Assembly: GCA_002682825.1 (NCBI GenBank)
Contig: NOKP01000040.1
Span: forward strand, 7,754-71,753
Origin: Neonectria sp. B-13
Lineage: Eukaryota > Ascomycota > Sordariomycetes > Hypocreales > Nectriaceae
Reading direction: 5' to 3'
Length of the DNA: 64,000 nt
Shown piece by piece: positions 52,171-61,674 of the stretch (position 1 is its first letter; each line of letters begins with the position of its first letter). The position numbers and the translations under genes are program-made. The notes beneath the pieces were generated by a model, which made no database searches, was not told the origin of the DNA, and saw nothing but the letters and a program-made list of their open reading frames with translations.

Positions 52171-53145
52171 ATGTCAGCAGCGGCAGCCGTCGAGATTGAA
52201 GTGGACCAGGACGAGGGCGACTCGACATATGGTGACGAGGTCTCGTCCGCCAGCACGTCTATGCGCAGCAGCATCATGAAGTACGAGTGGAAGCATGAGC
52301 GGCGTTACCACAGTTATCGATCAGGGACATACAGCTTCCCGAATGACGAGCCAGAGCAGGATCGCCTAGATATGGTCCACCATGCTTACTGCCTCCTGCT
52401 TGACGATCGCCTCTTTCTCGCGCCCATTCAGCCTGATGGGCTCAATATCCTCGACATTGGCACTGGCACTGGGATATGGGCCATAGACTTCGGAGATCAG
52501 TACCCTGGTGCCGCCTCCATCCTTGGCATTGACCTCAGCCCCATTCAGCCTAACTGGGTCCCTCAGAACGTCAAGTTCATCGTCGATGACGTTGAGGACG
52601 ACTGGATCCAGCCGGATAAATACGACTACATCCACTGCCGATATATGGCTGGTTCCATTCAAAACTGGTCGCGACTAGTTCGCCAGATCTTTGATAATCT
52701 TAACCCGGGCGGGTGGGTCGAGTTCCAAGAATCCGCAAACACCCTCTACTCTGAGGACGACACCCTCAAACCTGATAATGCATTGGTCAAGCTGATGGAC
52801 GGTCTTAAGCGAGCCTGCGACAAAATCGGCCGTACTCTAGACCCCGCACCCTCTTTCAAGACCTGGACTAAGGAAGCCGGCTTTACTCATGTTGAGGAGA
52901 AGCGCTTCAGGCTTCCTGTTGGCGGCTGGCCTAAGGACCCGCAGCTCAGAGAAGTCGGTGTCTGCTTGAGCCTCAACTTCTCAGACGGCGTCAAGGCCTT
53001 CACCGCCGTAACATTCACCGACATCTTAGGCTGGTCACAAGAGGAGGTGGAGGTTCTCAATATGGACGTTCGGGCGGCATCACGGCGCAAGGATGTCCAC
53101 GCCATGTTCGATTTCGTTGTCGTTACCGGGCAGAAACCAGAATGA
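52171..53145 (+). CDS. TAM/LaeA-like SAM-dependent methyltransferase
   Basis: Single exon, 324 aa. Class I methyltransferase fold: motif I LNILDIGTGTGIWAIDFGDQ (about residues 91-110), post-I SILGIDLSPIQPNWVPQNVK, motif II VEDDWIQPDKYDYIHCRYMA and motif III LNPGGWVEFQE. The N-terminal YEWKHERRYHSYRSGTYSFP with NDEPEQDRLDMVHH is the conserved lead of the large fungal TAM family (LaeA relatives). These proteins methylate small molecules or act as regulators of secondary metabolism; the target here is unknown. The acidic N-terminal 30 aa (VEIEVDQDEGDSTYGDEVSS) is typical. No secondary-metabolite backbone enzyme is in the window. Confidence 0.9.
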   Translation: MSAAAAVEIEVDQDEGDSTYGDEVSSASTSMRSSIMKYEWKHERRYHSYRSGTYSFPNDEPEQDRLDMVHHAYCLLLDDRLFLAPIQPDGLNILDIGTGTGIWAIDFGDQYPGAASILGIDLSPIQPNWVPQNVKFIVDDVEDDWIQPDKYDYIHCRYMAGSIQNWSRLVRQIFDNLNPGGWVEFQESANTLYSEDDTLKPDNALVKLMDGLKRACDKIGRTLDPAPSFKTWTKEAGFTHVEEKRFRLPVGGWPKDPQLREVGVCLSLNFSDGVKAFTAVTFTDILGWSQEEVEVLNMDVRAASRRKDVHAMFDFVVVTGQKPE

Positions 53146-53366
53146 TACCAACTGTCATCGTCTATGGATGCAACCCAGGCTACACAGCGACCGTGGATCT
53201 AAGTTGGTGCCAAATGAACGGATGAGCCTAGTAGGCGAGGACAGGGCTCCCCGATGATATTTTAGATTGAGAGTGTATGGTAGACCTGAATCTCCAAATT
53301 GATCTATTTTCCCGTGTTGGTCGTCCGAAGTCGATGCCATCCCTCTTGTGTGCCTTCCAGGACTCC

Positions 53367-53927
53367 TCACCCACGACACTTTGGGCAGTCACCTAGCTGA
53401 ACAAGCCCTCTTGCCTCCTTTTCTTCAATGCGTCGTTCGCATTTCTGACACACTAAAACCAAGGCAAAATGGGGTGTTATGCGATCAGCTGTCATGCTCA
53501 TTCTAGTGGGCCGCGACGGCGGCGCTTTATTGTCTCCCCCCTTCAACTCTTCCTTGTTGGCCCACGGCTCATTTGGCGAACTTACTCCAAGGCAGCTTGA
53601 CTCTAGAAGTCTTTGCATCTCCAATTTGAGCAGGCAGATGTAAAGCTTGCGCTCTTGGTCTTGCGACAGCAAGGAAGGGTGCTTGTGTAACTCTTCGCAG
53701 AGCTCTCGCTGGTGGTCTACAGACAGGGATGAAGGGCCGCCATCGATAATTCTGTCACAAAGATCTCTCCGCTGGTCTTGCGACAGAAAGGAAGAGCCAT
53801 GCTGCAAAACGCTTAGGCAAAGGTGCTGCAGTTGGTCTTCCTGTCGGTCGGGGGTGGAAGGACGATCCTTGATTCCCGGTTAGACAACTCAAGTGAAGGA
53901 TGCGTCCTGGGTAACTTTACTCACCAT
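53367..53927 (-). CDS. small repeat plus zinc-ribbon protein, start-codon-only first exon
   Basis: Model: ATG 53927-53925, intron 53924-53868 (GTGAGT, GTCTAACC, CAAG), exon 2 53867-53367, 167 aa. The frame upstream of exon 2 is closed by TAA inside the intron, and the frame has no other ATG before residue 100, which is why I place the ATG in its own exon. Residues about 10-70 are three or four copies of a 20-25-aa helical repeat: EDQLQHLCLSVLQHGSS, SQDQRRDLCDRIIDGGPSS, SVDHQRELCEELHKHPS, SQDQERKLYICLLK. The C-terminus CQKCERRIEEKEARGLVQLG with CPKCRG is a CxxC...CxxC zinc ribbon. Function unknown. Confidence 0.5.
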
Positions 53928-54224
53928 GGTGAACCAGAGAAGAATTGCGTATCAGTAGAAGAAGACCAGGCTGTACGGATGGGCCTCGCCTAAATATCCT
54001 CTCGGATGTCTGTAGCTCCTGCCCAGCACGCATATGCATGAGGCACCAGGCGCTCACACCGAGGGCAACACATATGTACCTCTGCATGCAAGTCGCATTC
54101 CCTGCAGTCAGGGATCCGTTGATCACTTCTACGTAGAGATGGCGGTGTCGCTGAGTCTGAAGCCCCTGAATCAAAACCATGTTAGCTCGACGTCTCTAAA
54201 TTCTCACGTTCATGCTAGGGGCTA

Positions 54225-54488
54225 GTGTTGTTCTCTCATTGCTGGTGGAGTCGAGAGGTAATGTGATTCAGACGTTCCCCTTGTAGACGGTTCCCCAGTA
54301 GGTGCTCTCATGGAGGGTAGGGGAGTGTAAGGGTCCTTCTCGGCGCGTACTCCTATCGCTCGAATTGGGTGTGACCGGCAAGTGTGAAGCATGAGCGGGA
54401 GCCCTGCCGGAGTCTCATTTTGTTGGCCCAGGCTCCCGCTAACGCTAAAGTATGCCTATTCTTGATTACTTGATTGATTGATTGACTA
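54225..54488 (+). mobile_element. possible 5'-truncated LINE 3' tail
   Basis: Non-coding stretch ending ...CTTGATTACTTGATTGATTGATTGACT, a (TTGA)n-type simple tail like that of fungal non-LTR elements, with the usual GC-rich 3' UTR (GGCTCCCGCTAACGCTAAAG) before it. No RT residues remain. Confidence 0.35.
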
Positions 54489-54653
54489 CACCCCCTGAGA
54501 CGATAGCGAAGCAACCGCTACACCCCAGTATCTGTACACGGAGGACGATTCACAAGGGCCAAGTCAAGAATCCAGAGGGCCGCGAAATCAAGACCGAGTT
54601 GAAGGACTAGATGGAGCAAACAGTAGATAGCACCTTATTAAGCCAAATTCCCC

Positions 54654-54906
54654 AAGAAGTGGTACTGAGATGATAAAACAACCCCAGACGAGCTATATCG
54701 ATGGACCCCAACATGCATATTCTAGCGGAGCATGTGTGATTGAGGACATGAGCATGGGCAATGACGGGCAACAGATCCTTGTTTCTACGATCGGGGAGCC
54801 TGTCAGAGCTAAAAGAATGACTGCCGGTACCAGAGTAACGCAATTCGTTGTGTCGGTTTCTGATGAATCTTTTCAGCTTTACCTCGAGGCACTAGCGAAA
54901 AGATAG
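54654..54906 (+). pseudogene. 5'-truncated copy of the 39.7-kb Helo-module gene
   Basis: Base-level similarity with 39847-40099 is high and continuous from CCAAATTC to the stop (AAAAGATAG). The ATG that opens this part at 39.8 kb is altered, and the first 38 codons are absent. The module itself is intact: ACVIEDMSMGNDGQQILVST, EPVRAKRMTAGTRVTQFVVS, VSDESFQLYLEALAKR. The ATG at 54670 (MIKQPQTSY...) could still make a 78-aa protein. Differences concentrate in the linker, while the core GNDGQQILVST is unchanged, hinting at past selection. Confidence 0.6.
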
Positions 54907-55159
54907 CTCCATCCTGGCTAATATAGGTGCTGGGTGAAAGCAGCTCGACATATCTTCCTGACTGCTGCTCAAGGAGGCCTTCGTCCATTAAACTCATGAT
55001 TTTCTTGTACTTCTCTGTATATATACACTAACCAAAAAAACATACCAACCATCACAGAGCATCACAGGGCAGGAGAGACAATACGTCATCCAAGAACCGT
55101 CACCACGTCTGGCCGTCAGTTGTCCCCATTTAGGCCAGTGACTATGTAGGGCTCGAGCA

Positions 55160-55350
55160 GACATCGTCAGCGAAATTTCGTAGAGGATTTTCGATATCCT
55201 CGAGTAGACCCTGCCAGCGAAATTTCCCAGACGAGGATTTTTCGATATCCTCGAGTAGACCCTGCCAGCGAAATTTCCCAGACGAGGATTTTTCGATATC
55301 TTCGAGTAAACCCTGCCAGCGAAATTTCCCAGACGAGGATTTTTCGATAG
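55160..55350. repeat. 51-bp tandem repeat, 3.5 copies
   Basis: Unit starts TATCCTCGAGTAGACCCTGC and ends GAGGATTTTTCGA; copies differ at only a few bases. 51 is a multiple of three, and the minus strand reads IEKSSSGKFRWQGLLED in each copy. The surrounding minus-strand ORF (55142-55588) has no other support, so coding is uncertain. Confidence 0.85.
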
Positions 55351-55655
55351 TTTCGGCTGGCCGCTTTTCCAAGACCCAATTTAGGGCCGAGATCTGAGCA
55401 TGACCTAGAATGGGCCTGAATCTTGGATGAAGCCGAATACTCCCTAGTAGGTCTAGCCGTCTTTCTATTTTTGAGTGAGGCCTATTTCTGGTCCTATGGG
55501 ACTGAAATTGGTATCTATTCGGGTTGCGGGGCAGGCCAATGGGATTTTGCATGCTTGCTGCGCGGACTAGTTCAGGGACTGGAGGCAATGCATTTACAGA
55601 GATCGATTGAGTCTAAAAATAGGATTTGGATCCTTCTTCTAGGACCATTTCATAA

Positions 55656-55760
55656 GGAGCCGAAAACGGCCAGAAAATCATTAATGCCAGGCCAGAATCA
55701 GCACCCCCAAATCAAAATCTAGCAACAGTACCTCAATCCACTATATATACCGCATGACAA
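55656..55760 (+). promoter_or_regulatory. conserved upstream box and TATA of MADS-like gene 3
   Basis: GGAGCCGAAAACGGC (55656-55670), then GGCCAGAATCAGCACCCCC and the TATA run ACTATATATACC (about 55741-55752), 60 bp before the ATG. The box is shared with genes 1 and 2, and the CAGCACC block with 38.6 kb. Confidence 0.45.
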
Positions 55761-55811
55761 GCAGAACTGCTTCTCAACCTAACTAACGCGTTTGCTGTAT
55801 CTCTTGGTGCA

Positions 55812-56196
55812 ATGGTGCTTGAGCGGGCCTTTTCGTCTAAAAAGCGGGATAGGACAAGGGAGAATTTCACTCGGGCAGTTCAGCGACTGATGAGAAGATG
55901 TGATCAACTAAGCAGCCGCTACGGCGCTGATTTCTATATTGTGGTGCGCCAGAACCATCAGCATTATGATTACAACTCCTCTAAGGACCCTTCATTTCCA
56001 ACTCCTCTTATTGAGATTGTATGGGCGCTTACTCATGGCTTTTTCCTGCTAGCTAATTGCATCGTAGGAGAGAGCCTATCCTCTAGCTATTAGAAGAACG
56101 CCAGCAACGTTCCAAGAGCAAAGAAAGGGCCCACACTTGGAAAGCACTCATGACTCATCCGCTGAGGGATCAGAGATTGGTTGGGTAGGTAGATAG
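55812..56196 (+). CDS. small MADS (SRF-TF)-like protein, paralogue 3 (two exons)
   Basis: Exon 1 is 55812-56018 and exon 2 is 56068-56196, 111 aa. The 49-bp intron has GTATGG, AGCTAATTG and CGTAG; unspliced, the frame ends 25 codons later in hydrophobic sequence. Core: SSKKRDRTRENFTRAVQRLM, RRCDQLSSRYGADFYIVVRQ, then HYDYNSSKDPSFPTPLIEI. The pattern KKRDR...F....Q.L....D.L....GA..YI..R matches the MADS core of paralogues 1 and 2 but is much more diverged, so it is an older copy. The spliced tail is ERAYPLAIRRTPATFQEQRK with a Ser/Glu-rich end. Same box and TATA upstream. Confidence 0.55.
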
Positions 56197-57594
56197 CTGC
56201 TTACTGAGGGTCCCGTGAAATGGGAAGTCAACTGTGCATAACTAGTTGGGCAAAGCGCGTGGTCCCTCCACCCGGCAGCAAGTCCGTAGGCCTTCTTCAC
56301 GTCTGATCCAACGGGTTGGTTAGCATTATCATTGCTTATCAGTGTGACAGTTGAGACCTTTCCAGCTTGTATTAAGGCACTTAACAAGGATCTTTGTACC
56401 GCGTTCAGTTTTAGGTTATTGTCATGAACCACTATCATCCCTTCAGTCGTTTTTTTCCATATTTTATTCTACTATACCTTCGACGAGGATTGCAAGGTGT
56501 GAGCGCCAATGACGAATCGTTCTTGCTCGGCTGCGTGGCGTTCTCCTTGCATAGTTTAAGGGGTTCTAGGTGTCCTAGGATGAGCTTCGGTTGCCTGATT
56601 GCGTTGACTGGTTCCGACGAGGAGGAGCGAACAGCATGTCATTTGCCGGTTCTGGAACGTTCTATCGCATGTGGCACCTTTCTGCGTGTGATCGGATAAA
56701 CCTCGCCGCCCTTCCCGCGGCTGAGAAGACGTCAGCCACTGTGGCACGGTCCTGAGCAGTGTGGGAGACTCCACGTGAGGGACGGAAAGTTGCGCGATAT
56801 CGCTTCGCGCTGACCTCAGGTCGGGAGGTGGAGCCTGTTGTGCAGCCCCGCTTCATGTGACATAAACGATAGCCAATCATTTAGCGAGACTTGTTGCTTT
56901 GTGACACCCAGATGAATGCAGGAGTCGCGGGGTCTATTGCTACCGCGTGATTGGCTGGTCGCATGGAATGTAACCCAACTTCTCCACCGCCATATCCCAG
57001 GAAGATGATTTCACGCTCATGTGAGTTAGTCGCACATCATGTTGCAAGCACTGAATCAGTGCTAGAGTATCCATGCCAGCATGCTGTCGGTGCTAGGGCA
57101 TATGTGCCAGCACTTCCCCCAAGAACCTGCGAGTCTCAGTACTACAATGAGTAAGGGATCGATTCTGGACCACTTGTGCGGAATTGGGCCATTACTTGCT
57201 CCACCATCTGATTTTCAGCATACAGGCGCTTACCTAATTTGAGATAAGGAAGACAGGGATATGCTGCATGCTGAAACGCAAATTACTCGTTGAGGTTCTT
57301 GTCGAACTGATGCCTGAGGAATAAACTGGTTACGAATGTGGTGCTTACGGTATTTCAAGACTCCAACCTCCCGCATCATGATAGCTCCAGCACTAACAAC
57401 CTGTTGTTACTCTCGTCTATCACCCTTCCGTGCTTGGGCGGTCAAGCCTAGCACTGGCCGGTTCGAGCAACATTGTGTCATCGTTTTGCTACCAGATCCG
57501 CCGACACTCTTCAGCATCCCAAACCGCGTGCGAAGACCACCCTCACAGTTTGCCCGTCACGATTACCCCCCCCAATACCTCCTTGCCGGTGCTG
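56197..57594. other. intergenic, no supported gene
   Basis: Short ORFs only. 57045-57115 has repeated CAGTGCTAGAG / CCAGCATGC / GGTGCTAGGG words. An upstream exon of the kinase gene may lie in the last 200 bp, where its frame stays open. Confidence 0.35.
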
Positions 57595-58527
57595 ATGGAA
57601 GCCGTTGGGAAGTCAAGTCGTTCGGTTCGTTCACAGAGTGGACCTCGGTTGCTCAGTTTTGGTAGCACTGGGTTCACATTCAAGTTGAACGAATATATCG
57701 TTGTCAAAAAGGTCCGCCCCGGTCGAGATTGCAACTTGGCCAAAGAACAGACTATTTTCGCCATACTTGAGTGTCATCCTTCATCGCCGTACATTATCCG
57801 AAGTTTCTACCGAACCGAGAAAGCGATCTTTCTGGAATATGCCACGAATGGAGATCTCGCATCCCTTCTCAGGGAAGAACAGCAGAGAGACGAGTCATCG
57901 CAGCAAGTGATGGGAGTTGCGAAGAGACAACTTCAAGAGTATTGCTTTCGTTGGATGAAGCAGCTTGGCGCTGCTGCCGCGTGGCTTGAAGGGCTTGGAC
58001 TGGCCCACTGTGACATTCGTCCTGGGAACATGCTTTTGTGTCAATCTGGACATGTGAAGCTAGCAGACTTTGACCGTACTCTCAAGATAGGAGAGGACAT
58101 GTTATCCGGAACGGAGCCATTCGCAAGACTTCTTGGCGATGAAGGCGGCCTAGATCGCGGGACGTATGGAAAGGCTGGCTGCCGGACCGAACAGTTCGCC
58201 ATTGGGTCGGTCTTTTATTCATTGACCCGCGGCTACGACCCGTTCGAGGACGAATGGTGGGGTCCCGATCACGGTCCCATTCGTATGCAGAAGCTACAGA
58301 AGATGGAGTTTCCCCTAATAGGCCACTCGGAATGCGATGATATTATAAGGAATTGCTGGCATGACCGATACAAGTCCATCACAGAACTCTCTACCGACAT
58401 TGCAGCTTTGGATGGAAATGCCTGGAAAGTCACTTGCGAGGGGGATCCTCTTTGGGTTAAAGCAAGGATGCAAGAGTGCGAGACGATAGCTCGAAGCGGA
58501 ATACTGGAGCAATTGATCACTAGCTAG
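57595..58527 (+). CDS. protein kinase-like protein with altered catalytic motifs
   Basis: 310 aa from ATG 57595; the frame is open from 57430 without an earlier ATG. N-lobe: LNEYIVVKKVRPGRDCNLAK with EQTIFAILECHPSSPYIIRS; the VxKK lysine and an E in EQTIFAIL could serve as the VAIK/helix-C pair. Hinge: AIFLEYATNGDLASLL. Catalytic loop: LAHCDIRPGNMLL, so HRD is HCD with Asp and Asn kept. The magnesium motif is DFD instead of DFG (VKLADFDRTLKIG). Activation-segment end: GTYGKAGCRTEQFAIGSVFY, then SLTRGYDPF. It belongs to a fungal group with HxDIRPxN and DFD, expanded near HET/NLR-type genes; activity is possible but not certain. No glycine-rich loop of canonical form is visible. Confidence 0.75.
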   Translation: MEAVGKSSRSVRSQSGPRLLSFGSTGFTFKLNEYIVVKKVRPGRDCNLAKEQTIFAILECHPSSPYIIRSFYRTEKAIFLEYATNGDLASLLREEQQRDESSQQVMGVAKRQLQEYCFRWMKQLGAAAAWLEGLGLAHCDIRPGNMLLCQSGHVKLADFDRTLKIGEDMLSGTEPFARLLGDEGGLDRGTYGKAGCRTEQFAIGSVFYSLTRGYDPFEDEWWGPDHGPIRMQKLQKMEFPLIGHSECDDIIRNCWHDRYKSITELSTDIAALDGNAWKVTCEGDPLWVKARMQECETIARSGILEQLITS

Positions 58528-58666
58528 TTATACTGTCTCCTGATGACACGAGAATAGCGCTTCTATCCCCAAGTAGCATGATCGCAACCACTGAGTACAG
58601 ACCAGCGTCTTCTCATCGAACTGCTTATGGCTCCATCATCAAGAATATCATGCCGTAGGGTCCGTC

Positions 58667-58885
58667 TTAAGATGATCGAACCCATCTACCAGCCGAATTT
58701 CTGAGAAACACTCTATTCGCTATGCAGTCATCGCAAGGGTCTTGCTCCACCGTAGAGCCAAGGTATTCTGTCCGTTTGATAGTCCCACAGTTGCCGCAGT
58801 TGTCTGGCCAAGGAATGATCATGGCTGGCTCCTCAATGACATGTTGGCAGAGCTTCGTCTTTCGAGGAATCAAGGTTTTGCACAT
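58667..58885 (-). CDS. small Cys-rich (zinc-binding?) protein or last exon
   Basis: 72 aa: MCKTLIPRKTKLCQHVIEEP, WPDNCGNCGTIKRTEYLGS, DPCDDCIANRVFLRN. Six cysteines as C..C, CxxC and CxxC suggest a zinc site. The ATG at 58885 follows CTGACAAATTCAG, a good branch/acceptor pair, so this is probably the final exon of a gene starting farther right (a donor GTAAGG lies at 58942). The upstream exon's frame is ambiguous, so only this part is given. Confidence 0.35.
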   Translation of the reverse strand: MCKTLIPRKTKLCQHVIEEPAMIIPWPDNCGNCGTIKRTEYLGSTVEQDPCDDCIANRVFLRNSAGRWVRSS

Positions 58886-58902
58886 CTTGTATCTGAATTT
58901 GT

Positions 58903-59683
58903 CAGTCTGACAGCATATCCCGAGGTGGTGGAAGGTCCTTACGCGATGGTCTGAAGTAGCAGCAGGCAGCCGGAAAGAGTTGAACGTTGTAGCCAGTTGG
59001 ACTGGTTTGCCTTGGATTTTGGTTCATTAAATACTCGTTAAAAGTCAACCTCTTGAGAACACCTGACCAGTGCAGACACACATATGTAACCAGCTCTGTC
59101 AAAAGATGGTCAGCCGCGTCAGTACGCCAGTAAGCGAGTTAACTGCGTGAAGACCGTCACAGTGTAGTGCAGGAAACGGTTCATACCTGTAATCTTTTTT
59201 CACGATAGCCGTTGCCTCCACGGTCGCCTGATGGCCCGCGGGCTGCAGGACAGGCGGGCAATGGAAGGCATTTCCGGGTTGAAGAGCGCTGCAGATGCCG
59301 TCGAGACGGGTAACAATCAGCAAAAGCTCACATCCCGTAGTGGGGACCTGGAGTTTGACGGAGGGGGCGCCGGCCACGAGCCAATCATTCGCATGCCGGC
59401 TGGTAGTCTCCTTGAAGTGATGGGTGGGTATGGCCACGTCTCTGGGGCCCCCGGCCCCAACCCCCTCTCGACAAGGGGGTTGCCAGCTGGTCCTTCATTG
59501 CCCAGCCCTTGGTCAGGATTTAGCACCCGCTCAATGCCTTTGCATCGACTGTGGGAGTTCACTTTGTCCATTAACAACCCGTCTGCCATATCCAAAAGTG
59601 TCCACGCGCATTCACGGTCAGGCTTCTGGGCTGATTTGGGGGTGAGGGGGAACCATGTGGCTCATCACCAGATTCATGGGAGG
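58903..59683. other. unresolved stretch
   Basis: May hold upstream exons of the Cys-rich gene on the minus strand (a Cys-containing ORF at 59102-58902), but no model has consistent phase. Otherwise no supported gene. Confidence 0.3.
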
Positions 59684-59905
59684 GGTGCATTGGCTCATTA
59701 GCTCATTTCCAAGCTCATTAGCTCATTTGCAGTCTCATTGGTCCAAAATGGCGCATCGGCTCATTAGGCAAAAGAAATGGCTCATCGATGGATGAACGGG
59801 GCGCATTGGGCTCATTTACGGCGTCATTCGATCAGAACATTTGACCTGAGGGGCGCCTGTGGAGCGCATCTGCCTCCTTGATTTGTGGTTCATTGGCTCA
59901 TTGGC
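59684..59905. repeat. irregular GGCTCATT(AG/TG) repeats
   Basis: About 15 imperfect units of GGCTCATT / AGCTCATTAG / GGCGCATTGG. The complement matches the cleaner array at 62717-62800 (GAGCCAAAT). Confidence 0.7.
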
Positions 59906-59956
59906 GCCTTTTCCATTCTTGATTGACTCTCTGGATTGCCCCCACCCTCCTGTCCG

Positions 59957-60034
59957 TCACTTTTTCCCTCCACAAATGGTACAGTCGTAACCGCCGTTTT
60001 TCCCTGTACCACCACACATACCACAAGTACTCAT
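59957..60034 (-). CDS. possible 25-aa double CxxC microprotein
   Basis: ATG 60034 to TTT-type stop region at 59957: MSTCGMCGGTGKNGGYDCTI then CGGKK. Two CxxCGG units separated by a Gly-rich turn copy one half of a DnaJ-type zinc finger (CxxCxGxG). The Cys/Gly density is far from random. It could instead be the last exon of a spliced minus-strand gene beginning in 60.0-60.3 kb. Confidence 0.35.
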   Translation of the reverse strand: MSTCGMCGGTGKNGGYDCTICGGKK

Positions 60035-60461
60035 GATGGCGTCCTTCTCAAGATTCCTGTGCCTTAGGGTTGAGACATGTCCTTGGTCGGTAAGTATTAC
60101 ACGGGCATGTGAGAAAGGATCTACGAACCTGACGGTTGAACTGATACACGTCAAGATAACTGAGCTTAGGTCTGCTTGTGCACGTCGACAGCGATGATGG
60201 TGCAAGGCGAGGTAAAATTCTGGTCGAACGCGGCGTATATATATATAGCCACGTCATTCAGCATTCATGAGTTCATGTGGCGAATGGAGACCACGTGATT
60301 ACCGCCCTTTCGGATTTCTCAACCAGCATGGCTAATCTCATTGGTTCCGCTCCGTCCACTGGGTAGCGTTGCATGGGTATTTCGGGGCGGAAGCAACGAA
60401 ATGCTCCAAGTCCCAGTCGCGCTCCCTTTGCCCATTCTTGCTCCCCTCAAGAAACCTCACG

Positions 60462-61654
60462 ATGTCTGTGATCGAATGCAGCGTTTGTCTGGAGAATTTT
60501 GAGAACCAAGACGCCTATGAAAATCACCTTCAGTATCACGAGGTATGCGTGCTCCGTCTTCCAGATGAGGCGAGTAGCCCCTTACCTTCCTCAGCATCGA
60601 GCTACAGAGCTGCTGCAAGAGCTTCAAGAATGCCTGCACCACATTTCGGCCCAACCGCACCTGATCGACGCCCATTCGAGTTCCATTTCACGATCTTCAA
60701 CCAATCAACCTGTTACGAAAGATTCTGGAACGCGTTCTTGGATATGCTCTCACCCAGATTGCGCTAGAAAGCTCAAGAAGGCATCATTCGAGCGACGAAA
60801 GGATCTGGTGCGACATGTTGAGATCCGTACGTCGTCGCCCTTGAAGTCATTCTCCCAGAGCACGCATGCTGACCAAGTCAAGATCAGGAGTGTAACGAAA
60901 AATGCCCCTTCTGCGAGATTCCGATATTGCGAGTTCGAAGGTACTTCACGCACTACGACACGTGCCCGACTCGGCTTGAACAACAACAGACTGGGATTAT
61001 CTCTGAGGAAAAAGACAAGGAGATGTTGGAAAAGCGACGAACTCTACATGAAATGACCGATCGTGGGCTGGAAGAGATGCTTCGTTCGGCTGCGCCCGAC
61101 AAAGTGAGTGGGCGGAGGCGAAAGGTCGCGGCTAATGTGATCAAACCCAGAATCACGAGAAATGATGCTGCTCGCGCCAACTGCCATCCGCGACCGAACA
61201 CAGATCATGGGGTACCACGACTGGATGTAAACACAATACAGGCAGGTGAGTATCCCATAAAGTCACCCATCGCTATCCTTACCCGCTGTCAGATACGACG
61301 AACTTGAACGACTCCCGAGCAACTGGGCTTGAAGCAAACAATGTTGATGGAAACGCAATGATGGCCAGCCAAATCTTCTCTTCGATGAATGACCTCTTAC
61401 AGGAAATGGATCCTGGCCGCATGTCAACTCTTCCTACATTCGATCTGTCGGCAATCGCCGATCCCTCCCTTCTACACCGGGCTCCCGTTGTCACATCCTA
61501 CACCATGGATGAGCCGTACTACATCAATTCTGGTTTCCAACTCACGGGGTCGGGCACGAACCATCTTGCTAATGGATATGCTGATGGAGCCGAGTCTGAC
61601 CACTTTCCACCACTAGGCAATCACCCCAGCGCCGGGCAGAGGTTTGAGAATTAG
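60462..61654 (+). CDS. C2H2-type zinc-finger protein (four exons)
   Basis: Exons 60462-60542, 60595-60826, 60883-61245 and 61293-61654, 345 aa. Introns are 52, 56 and 47 bp, each with GT...AG, and the sum is in frame. Exon 1 holds a canonical finger: CSVCLENFENQDAYENHLQY followed by H (C-x2-C-x12-H-x3-H). Exon 2 has WICSHPDCARKLKKASFERR with KDLVRH. The exon 2/3 joint gives VEIHQECNEKCPFCEIPILR, then RYFTHYDTC, a C2HC-like finger. The rest is a charged coil (ISEEKDKEMLEKRRTLHEMT) and a Ser/Gly/Pro-rich acidic C-terminus resembling an activation region. This is probably a nuclear factor. Convergent with the next gene (stops 20 bp apart). Confidence 0.7.
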
Positions 61655-61674
61655 ATGCTTTGCCTAGACTTAGT

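Noticed and set aside
52366..52662. 98-aa minus-strand ORF
   Set aside because: Shadow of the methyltransferase motif I-III region.
59231..59701. 156-aa plus-strand ORF
   Set aside because: Gly/Pro-rich composition from repeats, no domain, conflicts with possible minus-strand exons.
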